A stretch of 64,000 nt of DNA from positions 806,001 to 870,000 of the forward strand of contig JABSTR010001229.1 in the NCBI GenBank assembly GCA_013339765.2, in the 5' to 3' direction. The position numbers were made by a program, and so were the translations under genes. The notes under the pieces are model-generated. The model had not been told where the DNA came from and made no database searches. It was given only the letters and a program-made list of their open reading frames with translations. Position 1 is the stretch's first letter, and each line of letters opens with the position of its first letter. Below are positions 34,790 through 45,812 of this stretch, piece after piece. The DNA is from Haemaphysalis longicornis (taxonomy: Eukaryota > Arthropoda > Arachnida > Ixodida > Ixodidae).

Positions 34790-36360
34790 CGTGCACTATT
34801 CGAAACGTCGTGGCATTGAAGGATTCAAGCAAACTAGAAACGAATACGGCAAAATGGTGCAGCGGAGAGAACAGGGTAACTATAATTCCGAAATCCTGTA
34901 CGTCCCATGGCCTTCAGTTACAGTCCCCGGATGTGCGGAAACTTTTGATGAAAAACAAATCAATCTAACCGCTTATATCGGCAGGGCTCGAGACAGGTGC
35001 GATAGGATACCAGTGGGCCCTTCTCGAGCTGCAATTATGGCAGTCATGCTTTCTTTGTAATCTCCTGCAGTGTGCGCGTGTGCGTTTTTTCCTTCTCTTT
35101 TATTCGTGCCCAGGTAACGTAAAGGGAGTTTTCATTAGAGCGATCAGCTGGCAAGTTCCGCCTCTTCTGATACGGCAGGTTTTCCGATGATTACGTTTTG
35201 GCTGTGCGAGCCAAAATTAACCCCAAAACAATTACGCAACTTCACTACGGTTTCTTCAGTGCTTAGAAGACAACAGCAAACATCAAAGTTACTAGCAACA
35301 CATCAAGAAGCAAAGATTCTTAATACAACTTTTCGCATGCTATCCAGGTCCGCACCGTATACGAGCGCATCGTTGTAGTTCTTTGAAACAAGTCCAGTTA
35401 AAGAGAACGACCAAATTGTTATAAAACACGTACGGCTGTGCACCCCTCCTCCTTTTTCTCCTCATCCTCCTCCGCCTCCCACTCTTTATTGTTTTCTGTT
35501 TCTGGAAAGTGTGAACACTTGTAGTAATCAGGGTGCGGAGAAAAAAATCGGTTGGAATATTTATTTTACTGGAGTCCGATGTCAGCTGTCAGAACAATTT
35601 AACCCCGCGCCCTCTTCACCCACCTTCCTTCCTCGTCGCCTTTCCCGCCCTTATAAAATAGGTAACTTAATTCAAATGGGGTGCCAGCAAAGTGACCAAT
35701 TTTCGCCCGGCTTCCGGCCATTCAGTTCACTTCGATTCTGCGCAGTTCAGTTCAGTTCACTGGCCTTAAGAACTCCGGCCGGGGGTGTTCCGTAAGTGGT
35801 GCGCAAAAACAAAAACAACGTGGCGTAGAAAGGTATTTTATAAGTGATCATTTCTCGATTCAAACAGACGCTGGTAGATGTCGAGATTGTTCTTCTCCCG
35901 TCGAATACATGCCACTCACACAACGTTCGGCACAGGCTTTGGGAATGTGAAAAGCGCGGCACTTCCACCGGCCATCCCGCATCACGCGGCCGTTAGCGGG
36001 GAGCCCACAGAATGTGTGTGGCAGGTGCCCAGTGTTGCCCAGCTATTTCCGGCAAGGCCGTTGGCGCGCCCCCCAGGAGCACCTCCGCCTGAAAATAGCT
36101 CGCGCCGTGGCCGAGTGACAAGCAGGTGCACAGCCGAGATCGAATCGCGGCTCCCGGGCCTGCGCGGCCATCGATGACTGCCGCCCACGCTTACCTCCGC
36201 AGACTGACAGCCGCCAAATGGTCCAACTCCGAGTCGCGTGCTTTGCGCTGCCAGCGTGGACTGGAACTGATCGAGAGCGGCTGTGAAAGCCCTGTTGGCC
36301 AGAATGGGGCACTGCGATCAAGCACCTGCGTATACGGAATGGCCTTTCCCTTGCCGTATT
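34790..36360. other. Upstream intergenic DNA, nothing recognised
   Basis: Short ORFs only, A-rich and T-rich tracts, and no repeat with a partner in this window. Confidence 0.4.
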
Positions 36361-36365
36361 TATGT

Positions 36366-36541
36366 ACTTAGCACAGCGGGTAGCGTACGCTACGCTAGCG
36401 GCGGCGGGTACAGGGACCCGACTGCGCATGCGCGCAAGGGCATGGCGCAGTCGGTCGCCCTTTCCCGGAACGAATACGCGCACTCGGGTCCGGGTACCCA
36501 CCGCCTTTAGCGTAGCGTACGCTACCCGCTGTGCTAAAGCA
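36366..36541. mobile_element. Foldback element F, copy 1
   Basis: TTAGCACAGCGGGTAGCGTA starts the left arm, and the right arm is its complement over about 45 bp. Each arm contains the perfect palindrome AGCGTACGCT. A related copy is at about 52190-52428. Confidence 0.75.
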
Positions 36542-37068
36542 CTCTATAAGTACGTCAGGCAATGCCGTGGTTATCGTCATTTTCAGCAATGAATGTCTGC
36601 GGAAAGGCTCGAGGAGGATCGGCCCAGTGGCCACTGAATCGTAGTTGGTGTAAATGTATGACGCTTAGGTGGCGGTCACGGGGCGGGGGCTTTCATTTTG
36701 CTGCACATGCAGCGGCTTGGGGATATAATATAAGTGACTCTAAACTTACTGGCCGGAATGTGTCTTCTTCAGCGAAGCGGCACAGAGTGATAAACTAAAA
36801 AAATACCAACTAAAGGTAATTTCAGAATGAAATTATAGACAATTTTTTTTTCGTTTCGTATTTGCATTATCTATCGAATTGTTATAACATCCAATACTGA
36901 GGACGAAAAACACACTGCAGGACCTTAAAGGGGCCATGGAGGCAACATACATGGCCACACTTATAATTGCCTTATTTGAAAGAGCTGGCCAGTAGCGTAC
37001 GGATGATTTCATTTCAAGTGGGTCGGGCCCGGAAAAAAGAGGGCAACAAGAGAAGAAGAGGACAGCTT

Positions 37069-37280
37069 GGGCGGTATTCTCGAGTTTTGTCCCTTTTGCG
37101 TCCCTTTCAAAAGTGCCCCTTTTGGCAAGCCCTGATTGGCTAAAAGCAAACAACCGGAAGTGACGTAACGCAGGCGCAACAAACCTACTGCCAACGCCCA
37201 CTGCTTAACCGGAAGTACGTCACGATGAAAGGGACTCAAAAGGGACGTTTTTAAAAGGGACAGTTACGAGAATACCGCCC
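37069..37280. mobile_element. Foldback element G
   Basis: GGGCGGTATTCTCG at 37069-37082 is matched by its exact complement at 37267-37280. The inner arms share GTCCCTTTT and CCGGAAGT blocks in inverse order. Noncoding, MITE-like. Confidence 0.75.
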
Positions 37281-37479
37281 CTGGTCCGTTCTCGACAGCT
37301 CTATACAGAAAAACTTGCATATTTGTGAAATGCCCCTGAGTATCACTTAAAAGTGTTACCATCATGCACTTGAAGCCGCCGGCGGATCGTGCGAATATCA
37401 TACTTTAGGCAGTAAGTCAAACTTTCGCCATTTTACGGTCTTCTGAAGCTTCGAGGCGGTGGTGCACCGCTACCTCTAA

Positions 37480-38290
37480 CGGCGCCGGCGGGGCTCAGCG
37501 TCACCTATAGATGCCACGTCGCCGCAATAGGTAGCCCCAGAGGCTTCGTAGTTCGTCGTTCCAAGCCAAATACCATTGCTGACGACGTAGACGACATGGA
37601 CCAGCAGTCCTCGGAACCATTTTCCTGCTCCAAAGAAGACGATGAAAGCGCACTGCACCATAGATAGAAGCCACCCGACGTGCACAACGCAAGAAGCAGA
37701 ATCCTACCCACTCCAGATCATCATCATCATCATAAGGCATAACCCCACTCAAGCCGGCGATCAAACCGGCCAGGAACTCCAGCCTAGTTTCAAGCAAGCC
37801 AAAGCCACCGCCACTTGCGGAAAACGACTGCAAGATGGTGATTTGCCCACGCAGTGGCCTAGCCCTGAGTAAAATCAGCCCCTACACGCTTGCCAGCTGC
37901 ATTCTACACGAACCAAAGCTCACGTGGAGAGAAGCGGATCTCAAGATCATAACTAATTAGGCTCGAAACATACTGGTCGTTAATTAAACGTGGTTATATG
38001 CCACGCCCCACCCCTAACTGGCCTAAAAGATACCGAACCACTTTTATTTACGAAAGGAATGCGCGGAATCGGGCTTTTACAATGGATACGTCTCGGGCCT
38101 TAAAAAAATATTTGAATTTCTATGGATCCAACCCGGGCGTTCGTTCTAAAACCTACGATCCTATAGGCTACTGAGATAGAACGGCGGTCTTTCTCTTGCA
38201 GTTGCATATAAGAATAGAAATGTTCCAAGCGAATCAGTAGATGGCACAGGAAAAGCAGGGCTTGTACCTACAAGGGAACGGAATCTCGCG
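37480..38290 (+). mobile_element. LINE 5' fragment: leader and start of ORF1
   Basis: A leader with MDQQSSEPFSCSKEDDE-type coding is followed, after stops, by KMVICPRSGLALSKISPY and ILHEPKLTWREADLKI. These segments resemble the N-terminal RNA-binding part of tick LINE ORF1 proteins. The rest of the element is absent and the coding is broken. The CATCATCAT run at 37716-37731 is inside it. Confidence 0.5.
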
Positions 38291-38931
38291 CACGTATACA
38301 GCTTCCGTAGAATCAGGGTTCTGTGCAGGTGGTGTGCACCTGTTCTACTCGATCAGGTGTCATCACGTTCGTGTATCACGCGGCACACACTGTTCACAAC
38401 TTTTGCGTTTCGCATTCACAGTTTTGTGAAGCGGGTGCTCCGGAAAGGGGGGAAGGGGGAGGGGGGGGGGGTGCTCGAACGTTCCCTGTCAGAGGTTTCG
38501 GAAGTGTTTTGAAAGTGGAGGTGCGTCTTTTACGGGGCCTGATTTGGGTAGTTTTTTTTTTTTTTTTTTCGCAGAGGTCGGCCCTGGCTTTCCCAACAGA
38601 ATCTTCAATCACCATTTATTAAATCTAAAAGCTTTTTATCCCCTTCAACATCGTACGTAATGCAATATTAAGGTTATTATTTGATTTGTTAGGAAACTGA
38701 AATCGTACCTTCGGGCGCGTGACACCCGAACTGCACTTGCTAGCGCCTCCACGCGTGCTACAATCGACATGGTGAATAAAATTGGGGGAAGGAAATCATT
38801 TACTAATCCTACAGGAACAGAAAAAAGCTCTTGCGGTAATGCGTCAGTAAATAGTTGCAAGAAGAAAAGCAACAAGGCGCACTGGGAATTAAGCATGCGA
38901 TTAGCCTTAGCAGACGGGTCATACGTTCTAG

Positions 38932-39188
38932 CAAAGTGACTCATTCGGATTGGTCCTCGCGCTTTGGACCACTCCAGCCAGCTTTTTTGGTTTTACAGCC
39001 GTGATTTGCCAAATTGTGCCGAGGCCAGGAGAGGAGGGAAAGGGCTCAGCCCCTTCTTTTTGACAACAGATCCCCCCCCCCCCCCCCAACCCCCGGGCCT
39101 TGGCACAAGTTGGCAAATCATGGCTCTAAAACCTAAGAAGCTCCAAAGCGGTCCAAAGCGCGAGGACCAATAAGAATGAGTCATTTTG
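38932..39188. mobile_element. Foldback element H with long arms
   Basis: The left arm begins CAAAGTGACTCATTCGGATT and the right arm ends with the complement of CAAAATGACTCATTCTTATT. Pairing continues through GGTCCTCGCGCTTTGGACC, then TTTGCCAA and GTGCC, giving arms of about 115 bp around a C-rich centre. Confidence 0.8.
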
Positions 39189-39189
39189 C

Positions 39190-39670
39190 CGGAACGTACA
39201 AACGAAATTCCCCTCGTTTCTTTTCTTCTCGAAACATTTTACTGGCAGATTACTATTGCAAGAGTTTTTGTTCCTGAAAGGAGGAGTATATTATTTCTTT
39301 CCCATGTATTTATTCACGACGTCGACAGTCTCACGCGTTAAAGTGCATGCAAGTGCAGTTCGAATTCGAATGCCACTTATGTACGACCTTCAAGTAAATA
39401 AGGAGCCGCTACTTAAAATAAATGGTAATTTTTAAGATTCAGTTGGAAGCCTCGGCCAACGTAAAAAACAAAAAAAAAACTATCCATGTCAGGCACCGAA
39501 AAAAAAAATTAGCAGTGGCTTAGCTCGGCTATGCCAGGATATACGTAGCGTGAGCTAAGGTTCAGCTGGTTATTCTTAGCTTTCCTGCTTGTCTAGGATT
39601 AGCTTGATTATCATGCTTGCTGTTGCTTCAATGACAGACACACGGTATACGAATTATGTGACACATGTAT
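39190..39670. other. Intergenic DNA, nothing recognised
   Basis: A+T-rich, no credible ORF and no repeat partner seen. Confidence 0.4.
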
Positions 39671-39672
39671 TG

Positions 39673-40152
39673 TCAAAGTGAACAAGTGACTGCCGGTGTC
39701 CCAAAAGTCTTGCGTATTTCGGTAGTAAATTCGGACCAAGTAGTGAGTTTAGCTTCGTTGTTCAGAAACCACGTTTTCGCCACTTTATGTAGGGACCATC
39801 CGACGTTGATTAGTTTGAAAGAGTCGTCCCACCTATTGAAAGCGCTGACACGGTTGTAAGTGTCCAACCAGTCCTCCAGGTCATCGCCGCGGAGGCCAGT
39901 GAAGTCCGGTGGGTCACGCGGTCTGCTGCTGATCGTCCAGTATGGCGTGGGTGGGCCGCCAGGGTTACTGCCAGCAGCGGAGTTGATCCTCTCCGTTTGC
40001 ATGTCGGAATCTGGCCGAAATATTCGCCGACCCGACCGGAGCTCCAAAGGAAACGTTGTAGACGACGTCGCGGGGTCGAACTGCACCTCCACCACTTGAG
40101 AGGCTCCGGCGAGAAGGCTTTGTTGAAGGCGAGAAGGCCCTTTATTCGGCAA
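39673..40152 (-). pseudogene. LTR-retrotransposon Gag fragment
   Basis: The 159-residue frame has the retrotransposon gag core: PPDFTGLRGDDLEDWLDTY, FNRWDDSFKLINVGWSL, AKTWFLNNE and a final WSEFTTEIRKTFG. Such capsid-like domains occur in Ty3-type elements of ticks. The reading ends where element sequence stops, so nucleocapsid and pol are missing. Upstream (40155-40330) is probable leader or LTR sequence with AATAAAG near 40143-40149. Confidence 0.75.
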
Positions 40153-40154
40153 GC

Positions 40155-40335
40155 AGCAGCCCGAACCCGAGAAGGGACTTCAAACCACGATGATGATGAT
40201 CGAGCGTTCCGCGCCCAGGCGATGAGGTGCTGATGATGGCTGCTCGCACGTGGCTGCTCGCAACGTGGCTGCTCGCACGGCCAACATTGGAAGCGGCAGC
40301 TAACATTAACACTGCGGCTGCTAATTAACCACAAT
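40155..40335 (-). mobile_element. Probable LTR/leader piece of the gag-bearing element
   Basis: Repeated GCGAGCAGCCACGT units and a repeated CCTTCTCGCC precede Gag on the minus strand, with AATAAAG between them. TGGTGGAGGTG just inside the Gag side could be a primer-binding site. LTR ends are not resolved and no second LTR is present. Confidence 0.35.
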
Positions 40336-40713
40336 ACCTACTGAGATAAACCTCTCCATGGTTACGAAGTCGTCCGAGCATTCAAACCTAGAATAATTTG
40401 CTCTAGAATATGTATGATGAACACGAGTTTCAGTGGACCGACAGATCGGGCCCGGCCCAACGATGGCGGAAGGAATTTCCAGACGTTTACAGCTACATTT
40501 TCAATTATACTTATTAGAAATTCTAAAATACTCAGCGCAGCCATACAGCCGGTCAAACATGGTATATTGTTTCATAAGATATTGCCTTCTAAGGCAAGTT
40601 TTCCAAGATATTCGCACGCATAATGTCACGGGATTCTTCCCTATTGCGAAGGATCCAAGTACGCGATCACGCACGCCGCTGAATTTCCGCCGGAGCGGCG
40701 AGCGATGCAGTGT

Positions 40714-41789
40714 TTAGGGACAAGGTGAGCAAAGGTCCCTTGCGCGAGGTGAATACCTCGACAGGTTCGGCGTGCGGAACGGGGCCCATGGCCGTGGCGG
40801 GCTACGAGCTGGCGTGATCCCGTTCCTCGATTCTCGACGGACTGGTGTGTCCACAACAGGCTTCATAGGCATTGAAGATGGAAGAGCGCCCAGTTGTGCA
40901 CGGGGACGGTGGCTTGCGTGATCGCAGGAGCTGAGCTTCACCGAATCGTCCTCGCTGTGCAGTCGGTTTTCGTGAGTTGGCACCTCCGATAGCTGTCCGA
41001 TAGCTGTCGCTGGAGACGGATTCGATGCCTTTGAACAGGCCCAGGCGGATGAAACGTAGGATCTGTGGATGCTGCCGACGTAGAATCTAAAGCTGCTGCC
41101 GTTTCTGGGGAGCCATGGCTGGTCGCATCCACCGGTAAGGGTGACTTACCCTCTAAGGCCTCCTTCTTGCCTGGCGATGTAGGCCTGTCTTCTCGCAATT
41201 CCAAAGGAAGTTGTAGTGAAGATACATCCGGCGTCCAGGTGTTTTCCAGATATTTCGAAGCAGACTTGGCAGTTTCCACATCCGTTTCAGGTGGGTGAGT
41301 TGAGTCTCTAGTGACCGTTTGAGAATTGGTATCATCCTTGACAGGCTCCAATCATTCCCGCTGTGCTTGTGGTTCAGCAGCTTTGTCTTCCGGTGGTTGT
41401 GTATCATCCGTAGTTGCCTTTTCCAGTGGTGACGCACTACAAGGATCTTCCCTCAGCTGCACCGACTGAACATCATAAGGCTTTTCTGGTTCTGGCTTTT
41501 CCATAGTGATTGCGCCTCTGGTTGGCAGAGACGTTGGCTGAAATGGCGATGTAAGACTTCCTGCTTCCGCTGGTTTCACCAACACACGCTCCGAAGGCTC
41601 CTCTTCCGGTGTGCCTGAAACAACCGCCTCACCTGGCAGTATCGACTCGAGCTCCGATAATTTGGCGGACACCGCGGGCATTTCTCCGCTCTCCGGGTTG
41701 CCGTCGCCCGGCGTCTCCTTCAGCGGCTCGCCTGGACCGTCGTCGCAAGCCCCTTTCTCGGAGCGCTGCGGTGGCTCTCCGTCCTCCAT
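40714..41789 (-). pseudogene. Unidentified Pro/Glu/Ser-rich protein gene with two lesions
   Basis: Reading from ATG 41789 gives an acidic, disordered sequence (MEDGEPPQRSEKG ...). It is stopped by one TGA at 41352-41354 and goes on in the same frame (EPVKDDTNSQT ...). A perfect 11-bp tandem duplication of CCGATAGCTGT (40986-40996, 40997-41007) then shifts the frame. The new frame runs on through TPARSPPRPWAPFRTPN to a stop at 40714. Without the two lesions it would be about 350 residues. No domain is recognised. Base composition and the promoter-like upstream region suggest a host gene or a recent pseudogene. Confidence 0.5.
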
Positions 41790-41992
41790 GATCAACCTCG
41801 TCGGGTCGATGAAAGCATGCGCGGTTCCCGTTAGCAGGCGACGCAGCAGAGGCACGAATCCGCGGTGAGAACACGACGACACTTTGGAACGTGGCCGCGA
41901 CCGACTTGTTTGGCTCGCTGTGGCACGAACATAATGAAAGGCGCAGAAGCTCTACAATGCTGCGCAGTGGAAGGATAAACCGGTGGGGGAAT

Positions 41993-42004
41993 CCAAAATG
42001 GCGG
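41993..42004 (-). promoter_or_regulatory. YY1-like motif upstream of the disordered-protein gene
   Basis: CCAAAATGGCGG (plus strand) matches the YY1 consensus AANATGGCGG. It lies about 205 bp upstream of the presumed ATG at 41789, a usual position for TATA-less promoters. Role inferred. Confidence 0.35.
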
Positions 42005-42299
42005 AACGCCCACTTCTTCTTCTTCTTCACCTTAATGTGGTGGCTCGTGCCCACAGAGGGAGATTGGCCAGGGCTTGTAAACAACTACTTAGTTTAGCAA
42101 TGCAATGATAATTAGAGCAAAAAACCAGATTAACTCTGTAGGGGCCGCGGAAACATCACGAAAATATTGTTTTAACAGACGAGTTTTCTGATGGTAGAAA
42201 TAAAATCGTGACGCAAACAGTAAATTTCCTTTTTTGTGTGTTTCCAAGGCTGCTGGCACTGAATGAAAGAAACGCAGCAGTATTAACAACGGAGCTGTT

Positions 42300-42590
42300 T
42301 AAGGAATAGCAACGTCCGTTGATGCTCGTCACTCCAGGCGAAGGCACACCGCTGTGCCGACCAGACGGACCTGCTCTCCCGGGTCCGAGCTGAGCAACAC
42401 GGTCTCCCACTGCTAAGAGCTTCTAATGTTTAACGCTAACTTCTAACCTTTATTCCTGTGATTTCTGTTTCCCTTGCTGGGGCAAGCCCAGACTATATGT
42501 TGCAGGTCCGCCCAGTTCCCCCGCTGTTTACATGTGCTGGAATATAGCGCCGGGTAGCAGCGGTTGCACAACACCGGGTTGGGGAACGTG
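42300..42590 (-). mobile_element. LINE 3' fragment (C-terminal finger and tail)
   Basis: Minus-strand reading gives CKQRGNWADLQHIVWACP and, after stops, QWETVLLSSDPGEQVRLV, the end of a LINE-c-like ORF2. It abuts a second fragment with overlapping content, so two copies lie in tandem. Confidence 0.65.
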
Positions 42591-43111
42591 TTTGTTTGGA
42601 GAAGGCGCCACGCCACTGCCTGCCATCTTGGCAGAGGAGGAGGAGGAATAAACGTCCCCTATGGAGCCGTTAGTCTTGGGGAAGACATCTATTTCCAGGA
42701 CCGCTTGAGACCGTCCGGCTTCTTGGGCTCTCTTCACCAGCCAAAGCTGGTCGTGAGGGTCCGAGCTGGACAGTACTCTCTCCCAGTGGTCAGGGGAGGG
42801 GAAAGGCAGGGGGAGTAGGTTGGGGTTATTACAGCCCCACATAATATGGTAGAGGGTGACAAAGTTTTGTCTGCGGCATGGTATTTAGCCCTTCCCAGCC
42901 TGTAGTGATTTAAGACATCCCGGTGGGTGACCAGTTTGTCCCTGTCCGACCGGCGGAGCGAAAGTGTGTCGAGGGTGTTGGTGACGTCGGCCCGGTCGGT
43001 GAAGCTTCTAGCCGCGTCATGCGCCTTCTCGTTCCCCGGGAGGCCAGAGTGAGCTGGGGAGGAGTCCTCAGACCAAGACCCTTTGAGTCCACCTGGATTC
43101 CCACAAACCAT
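42590..43111 (-). mobile_element. LINE fragment (RNase H end to ORF2 C-terminus), LINE-c type
   Basis: It reads SPAHSGLPGNEKAHDAARSF, then DKLVTHRDVLNHYRLGR, and in another frame HWERVLSSSDPHDQLWLVK. All correspond to the LINE-c ORF2 end. It is 5'-truncated with frameshifts; the plus-strand GGAGGAGGAGGAATA run marks the 3' side of the coding part. Confidence 0.75.
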
Positions 43112-43119
43112 GGATCGAA

Positions 43120-43531
43120 ATTAAGACCAGAGTTGCATGCCGAAGAAAACAGTGCCCCTAGTCCAGACCAGTGTGCAACCGTACACAGATCCCAAAAAGG
43201 AACTTACCCGTCTATATATGCTTACAGTAAAAAACACCTTCAAAAGCTTGTATACGTTGCTCTGAGAAGATGTACAAACATAGATAAACTGTATCTTGTG
43301 ACTCCGAGCTATATCACAAATTCTATCATTCCGTTGAGAACATTGACCGAGGCATGGCTGACGAAAATTCAAAAAAATTGGAGCAACGTCGACTTCCCAG
43401 CACCACTAAATAGTATCTACAAGAAAAACGTTAAAGAAGATGTGAAATTCACCTTGACTCTTCTCTTCTCAACACCCGGTCTCTTCAGAAACATGCCAAA
43501 GACATATATGATGACATATACATCAATATGA
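43120..43531 (+). CDS. Unidentified ORF fragment, about 130 residues
   Basis: An open frame ending at 43531 has plausible protein composition (KKHLQKLVYVALRRCTNID, EDVKFTLTLLFSTPGLF). It is more A+T-rich than its neighbours. I recognise no family. Its left edge meets a LINE fragment and its right edge lies about 60 bp before a TTAA-type element, so it may be a remnant of a gene, transposon or integrated sequence. Confidence 0.25.
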
Positions 43532-43591
43532 AGTTCTCTCTAAAGTGACAATAATTTGCTTCGCTTTTCGTGTGCCTATGAAGTCGTGTAT

Positions 43592-44527
43592 CAAGGGACA
43601 GACAACTGATTTTTGTCGAGTATACATTCTCTATCCCAAATGAAAGGGCATCACTTAAAGCACCTTGACGAGAAACGGTTTTGCTGATAATGCCCTAGAA
43701 CTTTTTAAATCGAAATTTTTAGATCTGCGAGCCGTATGTGTCCCTCTCAAAAATGATGCTGGCAACCATGACATACAGTAGCTCGGCAACATACTTTTGT
43801 CTGTATGCGAAATGAAAAACGATATTTAAAAACTTGTCCCCAGCTAAAAAAGTTTGAATCGCAGGCTTTCCGGTTCCGTTATGTGTTTTTAATGCAACGG
43901 TCTATTGTGCACGAATGCGCCATCTGTTGGGATAGACGATAGGTAGAATCTGGATTCACGTTGTGGAGGTGGGAAGTTCGATTCTCCCCGGGCGCACCGT
44001 TTTTTTTTTTAAGCTGCCGTTGGCGTATTTGGGAACTGAAATCAAATATTTTGGCAGAACAAACGCCTCTGCCTCAGGCAGAATCGTCAAAGCTCCTTCA
44101 CTAGGTGTGTTTACTGAACGCTGCCGTTGATTCTGGGCATGGTGGCTCAGTTAGCCACACTGAGAGCAACCCAGCGGCGGCGGGCGGCGTGTCTTTAGAA
44201 TTTTCAAAATAATGTTTAGAAATACATATACAATTTAACCTTGTACAAATACTTGTGTTAAAAGGTTTTCAATACGTAAATAAACGTTTCAGCAGTTACA
44301 GTAGCTGCTAGGTTTGTAGGTCACGTGACAGGGACACATATTGTAGTGCCAAGTTTCGACACTACGAACCGCCACCCTTCCGATTTCAGGAAGTTTGCTG
44401 CCAAATTAAAATTATTTCCGCCGATTTGTTTAGAAATTGCTTGTGGTTACCGGGCTATATAAAACGCTGGCTTACATATGAGCTAGAGAACATATACGCG
44501 ACAAAAATCGGTTGTCTGTCCCTTTAA
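43592..44527. mobile_element. TTAA-type TIR element C, copy 1
   Basis: The ends AGGGACAGACAACTGATTTT and AAAATCGGTTGTCTGTCCCT are inverted copies of about 28 bp. The right end adjoins TTAA. A tRNA-like segment with GAAGTTCGATTCTCC lies inside. An inverted copy is at 61601-62548. No transposase. Confidence 0.8.
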
Positions 44528-44532
44528 GCCAC

Positions 44533-44890
44533 AGGGCAAATTTTCGAACAATAAAAAAGTGGTATATCTGGATACCACAAATAAACTGGTTTCAATCGTC
44601 ACCTGCAATTCTGAGATACTTGCCACAGGGGCAGGGTTGTACGTGAAGAATAATCAATCGGCCATTCCATTACAAGTGCTTGAGCTTGGGAATTTTGTAA
44701 ATCGGCATCACGGGGTTATGAAATTAGATGATGACACCACCATCATGGTGTATACCTGGCCCCAAAACTTTTAAAGAGAAGCTTTTCACTGCGATGGCAT
44801 GAATGAGTCAGAATGCAATAAGCCCAAGCCATTCATTCTCGTAGGCGATTTCAATGTCGATGTAATTCAACAACCCCGGATGATAGAGAG
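44533..44890 (+). pseudogene. Endonuclease-like domain fragment (Helentron- or LINE-type)
   Basis: The frame reads ATGAGLYVKNNQSAIPL, then DDDTTIMVYTWPQNF, a TAA at 44772-44774, and on through KPKPFILVGDFNVDVIQQP. G-D-F-N-V-D is the Asp/Asn motif of exonuclease-endonuclease-phosphatase domains, and the strand pattern before it fits. The N-terminal catalytic parts are missing. The first 70 bp also occur next to element C copy 2 (61530-61600, minus strand). Confidence 0.5.
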
Positions 44891-44962
44891 AGAGAATAGT
44901 CTTTAATGATACTGGTGAGGTTAGCCTGGCCAAGGCGCCTAGCTTGCTACACCAGATGTAAA
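44884..44962 (-). mobile_element. LINE 3' tail fragment
   Basis: On the minus strand TGTAGCAAGCTAGGCGCC leads through CACCAGTATCATTAAAGACT to a (TCTC)n tail, a form I associate with LINE 3' ends. Short and without coding sequence. Confidence 0.35.
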
Positions 44963-45060
44963 AAAAAAGGGCCCATCTCCCCGCGAGGGGACTCGAGTAA
45001 ATGCGTCGCATAGGGGGTGGGTGTATTGCGTTAACGTTTAGTGTTTGGGGAGTTGGTGGT

Positions 45061-45340
45061 AGTGAATGCGTTGTATCAGCAGCTTCTTGACGTAGTTTGA
45101 ATGAGTCAAGGATATAAGGCGCGTTCGTAGCATTTCATTCTGTGTCGGTTTTGTGGCGCAGTGGGAAGAGCACCATGTACCTCGCGTTCCGCCCACAGGT
45201 AGTGAATGCGTTGTATCAGCAGCTTCTTGACGTAGTTTGAATGAGTCAAGGATATAAGGCGCGTTCGTAGCCTTCCATTCTGTGTCGGCTTTGTGGCGCA
45301 GTGGGTAGAGCACCATGTACCTTGCGTTCCGCCCGCAGGG
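45061..45340 (+). repeat. Tandem duplication, 2 x 140 bp
   Basis: Units 45061-45200 and 45201-45340 differ at only a few bases. Each starts AGTGAATGCGTTGTATCAGC and contains the A-box region of a tRNA-like sequence, so the duplication doubled the 5' half of the tRNA-like part. Confidence 0.9.
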
Positions 45341-45365
45341 TCGTGGGATCGAAACCAGGCGCCGG
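45287..45365 (+). other. tRNA-like sequence (SINE head or relic)
   Basis: TTTGTGGCGCAGTGGGTAGA fits an A box and GGGATCGAAACC a B box at tRNA spacing. Acceptor pairing is poor and no folded tRNA can be drawn, so it is not a functional tRNA gene. Confidence 0.4.
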
Positions 45366-45485
45366 TAAGTATTATTTTTTTATATAGTGTAGGCCTGCGA
45401 GCGATGCAGACTACTACGGACGCCTAGAACGGTTGACATCGTGAGTTAAAGAAATGCTCTGCATTTAAAATGAAATCGATGAAGA

Positions 45486-45812
45486 GATGATGATGATGAC
45501 TATTATGACGATGATGCGCTCATTATTAGAGTCCTGTTTAAAGAGTCTGATCAAGGCCTGTACTTCGCAGGAAAGACAATAGAGCTGGATTATGGAGTTC
45601 ATACTAACGTATTACCGTTTAAGGTGCATGTCCTCGGATTGGACACAAGCAACGACGATCCGCGGAAGTTGCATCGACCCGGTCTTTGCGAACTTCAGTG
45701 TGGACCCATCGGTCAACCTGTGGCTGTGCACTTCGCCGATCGCAAAGCTGTCATCGTGAAGGGAAAGAGAAAACCAGAGCTCTCCATCAGATACGACGAC
45801 GAAGAAGTGTGA
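45486..45812 (+). CDS. Unidentified ORF, about 105 residues
   Basis: After an Asp/Tyr-rich start encoded by a GAT run (which may be simple repeat), the frame reads VLFKESDQGLYFAGKTIEL and VAVHFADRKAVIVKGKR, ending RYDDEEV at 45812. Composition is protein-like with no stops. No family recognised and no splice sites assigned. It could be an exon or a transposon remnant. Confidence 0.25.
   Translation, partial: DDDDDYYDDDALIIRVLFKESDQGLYFAGKTIELDYGVHTNVLPFKVHVLGLDTSNDDPRKLHRPGLCELQCGPIGQPVAVHFADRKAVIVKGKRKPELSIRYDDEEV

Larger units (their letters stand above)
44968..45467 (+). mobile_element. Hairpin-ended element, family L
   Basis: The start CCATCTCCCCGCGAGGGG followed by AAATGCGTCGCAT matches the 5' end of family B. 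The end is AAATGCTCTGCATTT (45453-45467), a 6-bp stem with a 3-nt loop, followed by A4. The core differs from families A, B, J and K; it holds the 140-bp tandem duplication and the tRNA-like sequences. Confidence 0.55.

Noticed and set aside
36090..36160. tRNA-like stretch with GATCGAATCGCGGCTC
   Set aside because: No A box at the right distance and no foldable arms.
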